Counted from the stretch's first letter, positions 1 to 6,605 are shown. The stretch: 7,141 nucleotides of DNA from an uncultured Bacteroidales bacterium (GCA_947177325.1 CAMWUH010000108.1:1-7141), one strand, 5' to 3'. Notes: generated from the letters alone by a model not told the origin. Translations and numbers: made by a program.

Positions 1-51
1 CTACGCTAGGTAGAGAGGTCTCGTGGGCTCGGATTTGGGTATAAGCGACAG
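1..51. other. Illumina Nextera i7 adapter remnant (non-genomic)
   Basis: Bases 18-32 read GTCTCGTGGGCTCGG, an exact match to the Nextera read-2 adapter. Bases 33-51 match the Tn5 mosaic end AGATGTGTATAAGAGACAG at 15 of 19 positions. Bases 10-17 read GTAGAGAG, which is the Nextera i7 index N707 as it lies in the primer. Bases 1-9 partly match the end of the P7 primer (5 of 9). The order P7-index-adapter-mosaic end is that of a library molecule, so this block is untrimmed, error-containing adapter. The nadE reading frame resumes as plausible protein immediately after it. Confidence 0.93.
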
Positions 52-1940
52 CCCCACAGGTAGTCTTGGGTAACGTTGATGCCAACGTGGCAGCAATAAT
101 AGATGAAGCCCAAAAAGCAGCGGCCAAAGGTGTCGACGTTATGGTAACGCCGGAGTTGTCGCTGACGGGTTACACATGCGCCGATTTGTTTCACAATCAA
201 TTACTGCTCCAATCAGTGATTTCCGGATTGGAGAAGTTGGCTCACGCTACTGAGTGTAACTCCCTATTATTAATAGTGGGCGCACCGCTTCGCCGAGGCG
301 ACTCATTGTTTAACTGTGCGGTTGCGATTCAAGCGGGCCAAATGGTTGGGGTGGTTCCAAAAACTTATATCCCTAACTATAACGAGTTTTACGAATATCG
401 GTGGTTTGCTCCGGCGCCGAAAAATCTGCCTGCCGATGCCACCATTACCATCGGCTCTCAGCAGGTGCCTTTCGGATATAATTTGATTTTCAATGGCGGA
501 GATGCCGGAATAGGTATTGAGATTTGCGAGGACCTTTGGACTCCCGTGCCTCCGTCATCGATGCTGACTTTGGCCGGGGCTAACGTAATGGTAAATCTCT
601 CGGCCTCTAACGACCTGATTGGCAAGCGCGATTATCTGCTCAATTTGATTTCGCAACAGTCAGCTCGGTGCAACGCTGCATACATTTATGCATCTTCGGG
701 ATGGGGCGAGTCAACTACCGACCTCGTGTTTGACCCCAAGGCTATTATTGCGGAGAACGGTCGCATACTTGCTCAATCGCCCCGATGGCAAATGGCAACT
801 GCAGCCGAGGTGGCCGATATTGACATCGATGCTCTCAATCGCGACCGCATGCACAATCGCTCATTTTCACAATCGGCCGAGCACCATAACTTTGAAGCTC
901 GCTTTATTAAGGTAACCTTCGCCGCAACGGCTCCCGTTGATGATTTGCTGCGCCATATCGATGCTCACCCCTTCGTGCCGTCATCAGTCTCCCACTTGGC
1001 TGAGCGATGCGAAGAGATTATCAATATTCAAGCTCTCGGGTTGGCTCGCCGACTCGACGCTACCCGCTGCTGTACGCTCGTAGTGGGTATTTCCGGCGGT
1101 CTTGACTCTACGCTCGCGCTGCTCGTGGCTTGCAAATCGTTTGATTTGCTGAAGCTCGACCGCAAGGGCATCATTGGAGTGACTATGCCCGGCTTTGGAA
1201 CTACCGGTCGCACTTACAACAATGCCCTGAAGCTGATGGAGGCGTTGGGGATAACAATTAAAGAGGTGCCGATTGCCGAAGCGGTCAAACTTCATTTCCG
1301 CAACATCGGCCACGACCCGGAACTCATCGACGTTACCTACGAAAATTCTCAAGCTCGCGAACGCACCCAAATACTTATGGATATCGCCAATCAATTGGGT
1401 GGCATGGTGCTCGGCACCGGCGACCTTTCGGAGCTGGCACTCGGATGGGCCACCTACAATGGCGACCACATGTCGATGTATGGCGTCAACACCGGAGTGC
1501 CGAAAACGCTTGTCAAACACCTTGTGAAATATTTTGCCGACAATGGCGACGAGGCTTCGCGCGCAATTTTGCTCGACATCGTTGACACCCCAATCAGTCC
1601 CGAGCTAACTCCGGCCGACTCCGATGGCAACATTGCACAGAAAACTGAAGACCTTGTCGGTCCCTACGAGCTGCATGATTTCTTCCTATATTATATGCTC
1701 CGCTACGGCTTCTCGCCCGAGCGCATCAAGATGCTGGCAAATAAAGCATTCAAAGGAGTCTATGATGAAGAAACCATCGATAAATGGCTCAAAACATTCA
1801 TGCGTCGCTTCTTCAGCCAGCAATTCAAACGCTCCTGCCTGCCCGACGGTCCAAAGGTAGGCTCTGCCACCCTTTCGCCTCGCGGTGATTGGCGCATGCC
1901 ATCAGATATTTCCTCAGCCCCATGGCTCCAAAACCTATAA
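52..1940 (+). CDS. nadE: Glutamine-dependent NAD+ synthetase, 5'-truncated
   Basis: Catalyses the last step of NAD+ synthesis in the cytoplasm: nicotinate adenine dinucleotide + ATP + glutamine gives NAD+, AMP, PPi and glutamate. The N-terminal half is a nitrilase-type glutaminase that supplies ammonia to the C-terminal synthetase. Numbering residues from the TTG at 66, the glutaminase triad is Glu30 (TPELSLTGY), Lys99 (VPKTYIPNY) and Cys154 (IEICEDLW). The 69- and 55-residue gaps equal those of the M. tuberculosis enzyme (E52, K121, C176). The synthetase PP-loop SGGLDS is at residues 343-348, and GTGDLSELALG and NTGVPKTLV follow. The open frame continues upstream of 66 to about 54 (Pro-Gln-Val-Val before Leu-Gly-Asn), so TTG 66 is an internal Leu codon. 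Comparison with Bacteroides homologues suggests about 12 residues are missing, lost at the adapter junction. The full length would be about 640 residues. The C-terminus is complete and a terminator follows. Confidence 0.97.
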
Positions 1941-1975
1941 ACAGCACCCGATAACATCGATTATAGAGATTATAG

Positions 1976-2009
1976 AAAAAAGCGCAATCCGGCCGGATTG
2001 CGCTTTTTT
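1976..2009. terminator. Bidirectional rho-independent terminator between nadE and the lipoprotein operon
   Basis: A perfect 34-base palindrome: six A, then GCGCAATCC, loop GGCC, GGATTGCGC, then six T. The 9-bp GC-rich stem is extended by A/T pairs and flanked by a U-tract on either strand. It begins 35 bases after the nadE stop and ends 20 bases before the stop of the convergent gene at 2030, so one hairpin can end both transcripts. Confidence 0.93.
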
Positions 2010-2029
2010 AGTTAAATAGAAAGCGGAGT

Positions 2030-3004
2030 TTACTCCTCGTCTTCTTTTACAAGATTGAATTTCGCAGAGATTTCTTTTTGGTCAATTACCTGACGCAAGT
2101 TGAAGCGCTTTCGCTGGGTGACATAGCCGGGCTTTTCGCATGAAACTTCAATCTGAACGTTTCCGGAATTATTATAGGTGAGGCCTTTGATGTCAAATGA
2201 CTCTGTCGATTCATAAGGAGTAGTTCCAACGAAGTTGCTGTTGGTATTAACCACATCGGGAGTTGACGACACTACACGCCAGTAAACGTCAGAGCCCTGC
2301 GGACGTGAAACTATATTCCAGCGAATAACCGAGTGCTCCAGAGCTGTATTTCCCATGCCGGTAACTTCCTTATTAGCTTCCTGTCGAGCTGTTTTGGCTA
2401 CTCTTAAGGCAGAGGCAATTCTGTCCCAATCTATATTGGATAGAGCTTCTGTATAGGCTGACGAAAGAGGTGATAAAATATCACTTGAACGAGTCGAACC
2501 TCTGCCGGTTGAAGTTGTCGATGATATTACGGTTTTATATTGGGCATCAAGTAATTCCCAATTAATCACCATTGCAGCTGAGGAGTTATAGATTTTTTTC
2601 TTAACGTTATAGTTGCGGACTCTTACTCTGAAGTCCTTAACGGTGACTTTAAGAATATAATCGGTATTGGCATTTGTAGCTACCTTAAATCCGAGTTGCG
2701 TGGTATAGCTGTCAAGGTACTGTTCGACACTTTCTGCAAGAGAGTTATCCATCTCAACGGATGGAAAGCTTTTTGCTTCGTTAGAGGGAAGATCATAGAG
2801 ATTGATTATATCTCTATCGCCAACATCACTGTTTACCTGAATACGCAACCCATAATCAAGATTTCCATATCGTGAGGAAATGTTTGCTCTTGTAGGTAGC
2901 TCAAGATTGATGCGTGAAGGGCGTACTTCTTTTTTTGCTTCTGCATTTGGAGTAAGCCCAAATGCTAAAAGAGCAAAAGAGATGAAAGTCAGAATATGTC
3001 GCAT
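2030..3004 (-). CDS. Sec-exported protein with a conserved C-terminal module (operon gene 3)
   Basis: I do not recognise a characterised function. The 324-residue product starts with a classic signal peptide (residues 1-23, hydrophobic core LTFISFALLAFGL, ending NAEA before KK) and has no lipobox cysteine, so signal peptidase I cleavage into the periplasm is expected. Residues ~24-185 are a mixed alpha/beta region with alternating strand patterns (DYILKVTVKDFRVRV, AAMVINWELLD) and then an AYTEALSNIDWDRIA helix. This layout recalls YajG/DUF4410-like envelope proteins, but that is inference from pattern only. Residues ~190-319 form a module nearly identical to the C-terminus of the upstream neighbour, ending in a PEGA-like strand set (EKPGYVTQRKRFNL). 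The tail is acidic (KEDEE). It is the last gene of a tight three-gene operon, starting 5 bases after the previous stop, which suggests translational coupling. It is more AT-rich than nadE. Confidence 0.9.
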   Translation of the reverse strand: MRHILTFISFALLAFGLTPNAEAKKEVRPSRINLELPTRANISSRYGNLDYGLRIQVNSDVGDRDIINLYDLPSNEAKSFPSVEMDNSLAESVEQYLDSYTTQLGFKVATNANTDYILKVTVKDFRVRVRNYNVKKKIYNSSAAMVINWELLDAQYKTVISSTTSTGRGSTRSSDILSPLSSAYTEALSNIDWDRIASALRVAKTARQEANKEVTGMGNTALEHSVIRWNIVSRPQGSDVYWRVVSSTPDVVNTNSNFVGTTPYESTESFDIKGLTYNNSGNVQIEVSCEKPGYVTQRKRFNLRQVIDQKEISAKFNLVKEDEE

Positions 3005-3009
3005 GGCCG

Positions 3010-3966
3010 TTATTCGTCTTTGATAAGATTAAATTTAGCGGAAATTTCTTTTTGGTCAATAACCTGGCGAAGATTAAAGCGCTTGCGTTGAGTTAAATAA
3101 CCGGGTTTTTCGCAAGAAACTTCAATTTGAACATTTCCTGAGTTATTGTAGGTGAGGCCTTTGATGTCAAATGACTCGGTTGATTCATAGGGAGTTGAAC
3201 CAACGAAGTTGCTGTTAGTGTTAGCCACATCGGGAGTAGAAGAAACTACACGCCATGACACATCAGCGCCTTGTGGTGCAGAAACTATATACCAGCGGAT
3301 TACAGTGTGTTCCAATGCAGTATCGCCGGCCCCGGTCACCTGAGCGTTTGCTTCCTGCTTCGCCTGTTTTGCCACACGCAAACAATCTGCAATTCTATCC
3401 CAGTTGATTTTCCTTAATGCGTCGGCATAACAGCGTCCGAAACCATTGCCAAACTGTTCGGTTTGTGCAAGTGTGATGGTTGAAGAAACTGTAGTTGCAG
3501 GCACTAATGTTTCATTTGCCTCATTAACAAGTCGGTAAGTCAAGCGGACTTCCACTTCAGCAGTTTTTTTGTCAATCCACTTCAACTTAAACGTAGAGAT
3601 ATTAACATTGAAAGTATAATCAGCGGAGTTGGCTACGTCAAATCGCATTTGCTGCATGTAAGATGTTGTAGCATCTTGCGCAAATACTTTTACGCTTGGA
3701 GTGAATGTATAATGAGGGAGCGCTTTCCGAAGAAATGCACTTAGATTTGAATCATCATACATGTCCTCGCCCGCAACATTTGAATCTACAACTACTCTAA
3801 CTTGTTTCTGCAGGTCATTGTAAGTTTGTGGAACAACTCCGTGATATGGAGTCAACATCACTTCAACCTCTGAAATGCCGTAAATCTTCTTGGTCAGCCC
3901 ACAGGAACTCACCAAGAGGGTAATTGCAATAAAAGCAATTATTTTATTAATGAATTTCATTTTCAT
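3010..3966 (-). CDS. Lipoprotein paralogous to the downstream exported protein (operon gene 2)
   Basis: A 318-residue predicted lipoprotein of unknown function. The signal peptide carries a lipobox, LLVSSC, with the lipidated Cys at residue 22. No acidic Bacteroidetes surface-export signal follows (the mature start is CGLTKKIYG), so a periplasm-facing anchor is more likely than surface display. The variable region (~23-185) includes SADYTFNVNISTFKLKW and AEVEVRLTYRLV, which line up in pattern but not closely in sequence with the paralogue. From residue ~186 (KINWDRIADCLRVAK) to ~315 it is about 85% identical to gene 3 (111 of 130 by hand alignment); the final 78 residues differ at only 4 positions. 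ATG 3966 was chosen as start because it gives a complete signal peptide and lies 6 bases after the upstream stop. A second in-frame ATG two codons later would also work. Confidence 0.9.
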   Translation of the reverse strand: MKMKFINKIIAFIAITLLVSSCGLTKKIYGISEVEVMLTPYHGVVPQTYNDLQKQVRVVVDSNVAGEDMYDDSNLSAFLRKALPHYTFTPSVKVFAQDATTSYMQQMRFDVANSADYTFNVNISTFKLKWIDKKTAEVEVRLTYRLVNEANETLVPATTVSSTITLAQTEQFGNGFGRCYADALRKINWDRIADCLRVAKQAKQEANAQVTGAGDTALEHTVIRWYIVSAPQGADVSWRVVSSTPDVANTNSNFVGSTPYESTESFDIKGLTYNNSGNVQIEVSCEKPGYLTQRKRFNLRQVIDQKEISAKFNLIKDE

Positions 3967-3972
3967 AATTCA

Positions 3973-4515
3973 TTATTTAGTTGTAGGATGGATTTTGACG
4001 ATTTTCGCAGTTGCCGAGGCTTGGTATTCGATAACGCGGTTGCCGGCATTGGATGCGCGAGTTGTAATGATTGGTTCCAAAACTCCGTCTGCACCATAAT
4101 CTTTAACTGTTTCAATCAGGCGCGCTATAGCAACTCGACGAGCAAATTCTTCAGCCTCAGGCATTTCTGATGGGCTTTGTGCATCACTCAAGAAATAACC
4201 GAGAGTAGCAGCGCCACTGAATCTGTTAAGTGTCCATCCTTTTTTAGGATTAAAATTGAAGTAGTAAGCGAAATCACCGTCACCGCTGGTAATGACCAAC
4301 GAATTACCTGTATATTTAGCAGTAACGGATGCAGTTTCCGTAACTGATGCGAGAATGTCATAATCCCCTTTTTGCAAGTTTAAGCCTGCAACGGAGATTG
4401 CATCAGCTGAGTTAACTGCATGAGGAACGATAAGATTTCTTGGTCCACTGCAAGAAGCGAGCGTCAGAACGAAAGCCAAAGAGGCTACGATGTTAAATAA
4501 TTTTGATTTGCCCAT
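3973..4515 (-). CDS. Small lipoprotein of unknown function (operon gene 1)
   Basis: A 180-residue predicted lipoprotein. The signal peptide runs MGKSKLFNIVASLAFVLTLASC, with lipobox LASC and lipidated Cys22 followed by SGPRN. No acidic surface-export motif is visible. The mature part has a beta-rich first half (QKGDYDILASVTETASVTAKY, FAYYFNF) and a helix (EEFARRVAIARLIETVKDYGADGVLEP) leading into a strand pair (IITTRAS, VIEYQASATAKIVKI). The Ala-rich helix, Gly-Ala-Asp turn and C-terminal strands resemble YbjQ-like and other small envelope folds, but I would not assign a family from this. It is the first gene of the operon and sits behind a leader of 200-300 bases containing a large hairpin. 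Tight spacing to the two downstream genes suggests a common process at the envelope. Confidence 0.9.
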   Translation of the reverse strand: MGKSKLFNIVASLAFVLTLASCSGPRNLIVPHAVNSADAISVAGLNLQKGDYDILASVTETASVTAKYTGNSLVITSGDGDFAYYFNFNPKKGWTLNRFSGAATLGYFLSDAQSPSEMPEAEEFARRVAIARLIETVKDYGADGVLEPIITTRASNAGNRVIEYQASATAKIVKIHPTTK

Positions 4516-4585
4516 TTTAATAAAATGATTTGTGATAGAATAGGTTTAAGTTAATTGAGAGCCCTTGATTCATAGAAATGGACAA

Positions 4586-4740
4586 ACAAAAAAGCGGGGC
4601 TCATACTTCGTTTGCTTTTCTAAGGTATCGCCAAACACCTACACAACACAAACAAGTAAAAGCCCACGCCTGCAGCGTGAGCATTAACTTTTACTTCTTG
4701 GTTGTGTTTCTTATAATTTGGCGATTTTTAGAAAAACAAG
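4586..4740 (-). ncRNA. Candidate structured RNA or operon leader (long imperfect hairpin)
   Basis: Nested inverted repeats form one long hairpin. 4612-4623 pairs with 4728-4739 (12 positions, one mismatch, which is G-U on the - strand). 4627-4635 (ATCGCCAAA) pairs perfectly with 4717-4725. 4641-4647 (ACACAAC) pairs with 4701-4707. 4654-4662 (AAGTAAAAG) pairs perfectly with 4688-4696. The apical stem is 4665-4669 (CACGC) with 4675-4679 (GCGTG), loop CTGCA. On the - strand a GC segment and six U follow at 4588-4601. The strand is inferred from that U-tract and from promoter-like boxes upstream; on the + strand two G-U pairs argue mildly the other way. The shape (closing stem, central open region, upper stem) is reminiscent of 6S RNA, but size and sequence do not prove it. 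It may instead be the 5' leader of the gene starting at 4515. Confidence 0.45.
4588..4601 (-). terminator. Possible attenuator or terminator arm with U-tract
   Basis: Read on the - strand, AGCCCCGC (4594-4601) is followed directly by six T (4588-4593). Its partner is GCGTGGGCT at 4661-4669, giving 8 pairs around one bulged U, but with an intervening loop of about 60 bases. That partner also forms the apical stem of the long hairpin, so the two folds exclude each other. This could end a small RNA or attenuate the operon. Confidence 0.35.
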
Positions 4741-4766
4741 AATAAAATTAACGCTTTTATGTCAAT
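4737..4766 (-). promoter_or_regulatory. Possible proximal promoter for the structured RNA
   Basis: On the - strand TATTCTTG (4737-4744) matches the Bacteroidetes -7 box TAnnTTTG at all but one position. ATTG (4763-4766) lies 18 bases upstream as a -33 box. Transcription would begin near 4733, at the edge of the hairpin. The spacing is slightly short and the region is AT-rich, so a chance match is possible. Confidence 0.3.
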
Positions 4767-4834
4767 ATGTCCTAAAAATAGTTATTTATTTCATTGGCAT
4801 TCTTTAGTTTATTGGTTTTTAGTTGGAGTGATTG

Positions 4835-4866
4835 CAAAAATACAAAAAAAATGTAATCCATGCAAT
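4835..4866 (-). promoter_or_regulatory. Bacteroidetes-type promoter upstream of the lipoprotein operon
   Basis: On the - strand TATTTTTG (4835-4842) is a full match to the -7 box TAnnTTTG. ATTG (4863-4866) sits 20 bases upstream, matching three of four bases of the -33 box TTTG. Start would be near 4830, giving a leader of about 315 bases that contains the whole hairpin before the first operon gene at 4515. Confidence 0.5.
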
Positions 4867-4870
4867 ATAT

Positions 4871-5337
4871 TTATCATGGTAAATATCTTAGTATGTTTTC
4901 TGTCGGTATGAGCTGCGCAGCAGCGACGTTTATGACGGACCGCGGACGTAGTCCGAGGATATCAAGAAAAAGAAGCGGTTGAGTCCATGCTGAAAGGGTG
5001 GACGATGTTTTGCAACCAAAAAATCCGGAGTATTCCAAAATTTTTTTCACCAAAGGGGATATTTTGAGATTTTTCGCCTTTCTAACCATATTAACTTTGC
5101 AACTGAAAAGCTTTTCAACCCACACTTTTATTAACCCCTAAAAAAATCTGTAGTCGGCTACAAATTCTTTTTTTTAATCGTTCAACCATTAAAATCAGAT
5201 AAATAAAATGTAGACAATAAACAAATCAACTTCAGCTCTAAGGCTTATGCCCAATGCATATAATAATTGATCACGATAAATAACCCCGCACGAAAATAAG
5301 CACGGCAAGCTTTAGAACCACAGCTCGGCAGTTTTAA
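4871..5337. other. Long intergenic stretch without a convincing gene
   Basis: About 470 bases in which I see no supported coding gene, tRNA or CRISPR. It includes palindrome-rich segments (listed separately), a 14-base palindrome TGAAAAGCTTTTCA at 5104-5117, and a small hairpin TGTAG-TCGG-CTACA (5149-5162) followed by eight T at 5168-5175 and preceded by an A-run, which is a weak bidirectional terminator at best. From about 5176 to 5337 the sequence is AT-rich and I see nothing definite. Confidence 0.5.
4905..5003. repeat. Palindrome-rich intergenic element, possibly a dispersed repeat
   Basis: Within AT-rich intergenic DNA this segment turns abruptly GC-rich and holds three small inverted repeats: GCTGCGCAGC (4912-4921, perfect 10-base palindrome), CGGAC...GTCCG (4936-4940 with 4951-4955, enclosing CCGCGG at 4940-4945) and GTCCA...TGGAC (4983-4987 with 4999-5003). 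Such islands in Bacteroidales often prove to be REP- or MITE-like dispersed repeats. Only one copy is in this window, so repetition is inference. Confidence 0.35.
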
Positions 5338-5387
5338 AAACAGGTTGAGTCGCAACTATCAGGAGGAGTTGCGACCCAACCTTGTTT
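5338..5387. terminator. Strong long hairpin, secondary terminator candidate
   Basis: Arms 5338-5356 and 5368-5387 pair over about 19 positions with one bulged base (5382) and one mismatch (A5348/C5376) that becomes a U-G wobble on the - strand; the loop is 11 bases. Read on the - strand, five T follow. It lies about 155 bases beyond the kinase stop, so it could be a backup terminator or part of a small RNA. The better pairing on the - strand favours that direction. Confidence 0.5.
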
Positions 5388-5439
5388 CTATATTTGAGGC
5401 GGTCGCGGCTCCCAGGAGCTGACTGCATCAATAATAAAT

Positions 5440-5475
5440 AAAAAAGGTTTCGCTCTGAGCGGGCGAAACCTTTTT
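5440..5475 (-). terminator. Rho-independent terminator of the ROK kinase gene
   Basis: Stem GGTTTCGC (5446-5453) with GCGAAACC (5463-5470), loop of 9 bases, extended by A/T runs on both sides so that 13 pairs form. On the - strand the hairpin is followed by six T. It lies about 70 bases after the kinase stop codon. The symmetry means it would also stop transcription on the + strand. Confidence 0.88.
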
Positions 5476-5542
5476 GTGTTGTTTATGTCGAGGCCATTGA
5501 GCTGAATCAATAACGGCCTGTAGTGGTTATGCTATTGCAATG

Positions 5543-6556
5543 TTATGCGTTAGCAGCGGGAGCGGTAGGGAGGGCGGCGGGAGTAGCAGCGGTAACAGGT
5601 TTTGCTTCCCAACCGAGGGCGCTTGCGCCGAGGACTGCTGCGTCGGCTTCTTTAAGCTCTGAAAGCAACACTTTCACTTTCCCTTTCCACACCTTCATAA
5701 CGTTCTTTTCCAAAGAGTTGCGGAGGGGTTTCATCAACAGGTCACCGCTCTTTGCCAATCCGCCGAAGAGGATGAATGCTTCGGGAGCTGAGAACACTGT
5801 AAAGTCGGCCAATGCTTCGCCGAGGATTTCGCCGGTGTAGTCAAACACATCTTTAGCGAGTTTGTCGCCGGCGATTGCAGCGTCGTAAACGTCTTTTGAT
5901 GTGATTTCGTCAACGGGGATATTGCGAAGAATAGAGGGCTCGGTGCGGATTTCGAGGAACTCACGAGCTGTGCGGGCAACGCCTGTAGCCGAGCAGTAAG
6001 CTTCGAGACAGCCGGTGCGACCGCAGCCGCAGAGGCGGCCATTGTTGCGCTTCATGATTACGTGGCCTAATTCGCCGGCGAAACCGTCGTGGCCGTAAAC
6101 GAGCTGGCCGTTGATAACGATGCCGGAGCCAACGCCTGTGCCGAGTGTAATCATTATAAAGTCTTTGAGACCGCGGGCAGCGCCGTAGGTCATTTCGCCG
6201 ATGGCGGCAGCGTTGGCATCGTTTGTGATAGCTACGGGAATACCGAATTTTTCGCTAACGAGTTGAGCCAAAGGTATGGGGGTGGGCCAGGGGAGATTAA
6301 CTCCGGCTTCAATCATGCCGCTGTAGTAGTTGGCATTGGGGGCGCCGATACCGATACCATGGATTTTATCTTCAGCGTCGTTGGCTTTGATGAGTTTGGT
6401 GAGCTCGTCGTAGAGTTCATCAATGTAGCCTTCGATGGTGCTGTGTTTCTGAGTTTTGATAGAGGAGCTGGCAAGCACGACGCCGCGAGCGTCAACAATG
6501 CCGAAGACGGTGTTAGTGCCGCCTATGTCGATACCGACAACATAAGGTTTGCTCAT
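5543..6556 (-). CDS. ROK-family sugar kinase, glucokinase type
   Basis: A complete 337-residue cytoplasmic kinase, probably phosphorylating glucose (or a related hexose such as N-acetylmannosamine) with ATP to feed glycolysis. The phosphate-1 loop DIGGTNT is at residues 10-16. The catalytic base is Asp113 in TNDANAAAIGE. The phosphate-2/adenosine loop TLGTGVGSGIV is at 137-147. The sugar-binding E162-LGH165 is followed by the ROK zinc site, His165 with Cys176, Cys178 and Cys183 (CGCGRTGCLEAY). The absence of an N-terminal helix-turn-helix rules out a ROK repressor; the protein is an enzyme. Residues 319-337 are an unusual Ala/Pro/Thr-rich tail beyond the normal end at about GWEAK. It stands alone, with its own promoter (6620-6650) and terminator (5440-5475). 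The start ATG at 6556 places the phosphate loop at the usual distance from the N-terminus. Exact sugar specificity cannot be read from the sequence. Confidence 0.95.
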   Translation of the reverse strand: MSKPYVVGIDIGGTNTVFGIVDARGVVLASSSIKTQKHSTIEGYIDELYDELTKLIKANDAEDKIHGIGIGAPNANYYSGMIEAGVNLPWPTPIPLAQLVSEKFGIPVAITNDANAAAIGEMTYGAARGLKDFIMITLGTGVGSGIVINGQLVYGHDGFAGELGHVIMKRNNGRLCGCGRTGCLEAYCSATGVARTAREFLEIRTEPSILRNIPVDEITSKDVYDAAIAGDKLAKDVFDYTGEILGEALADFTVFSAPEAFILFGGLAKSGDLLMKPLRNSLEKNVMKVWKGKVKVLLSELKEADAAVLGASALGWEAKPVTAATPAALPTAPAANA

Positions 6557-6605
6557 GATATTAGTTTTATGTAAGGGTTTTTGGATTGTTTATTGTTTCT
6601 GTAAC

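Noticed and set aside
984..1520. A 178-codon frame on the - strand within nadE
   Set aside because: Opposite-strand shadow of the synthetase domain, created by GC-biased codons, with no domain pattern of its own.
4874..5125. An 83-codon frame on the - strand starting MWVEKLFSC
   Set aside because: It runs across palindromes and AT-rich intergenic DNA, has no signal or domain pattern I can support, and looks like the translation of a non-coding repeat.
4516..5542. tRNA gene, CRISPR array or insertion sequence in the large intergenic region
   Set aside because: No cloverleaf with a T-loop consensus, no regularly spaced direct repeats and no transposase frame could be found.
5523..5840. A 105-codon frame on the + strand over the end of the kinase
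   Set aside because: Ala/Ser-rich translation of the antisense strand, with no promoter or start context.
6089..6574. A 161-codon frame on the + strand opposite the ROK kinase
   Set aside because: Antisense shadow of a well-conserved gene. The kinase frame carries all catalytic and zinc motifs.
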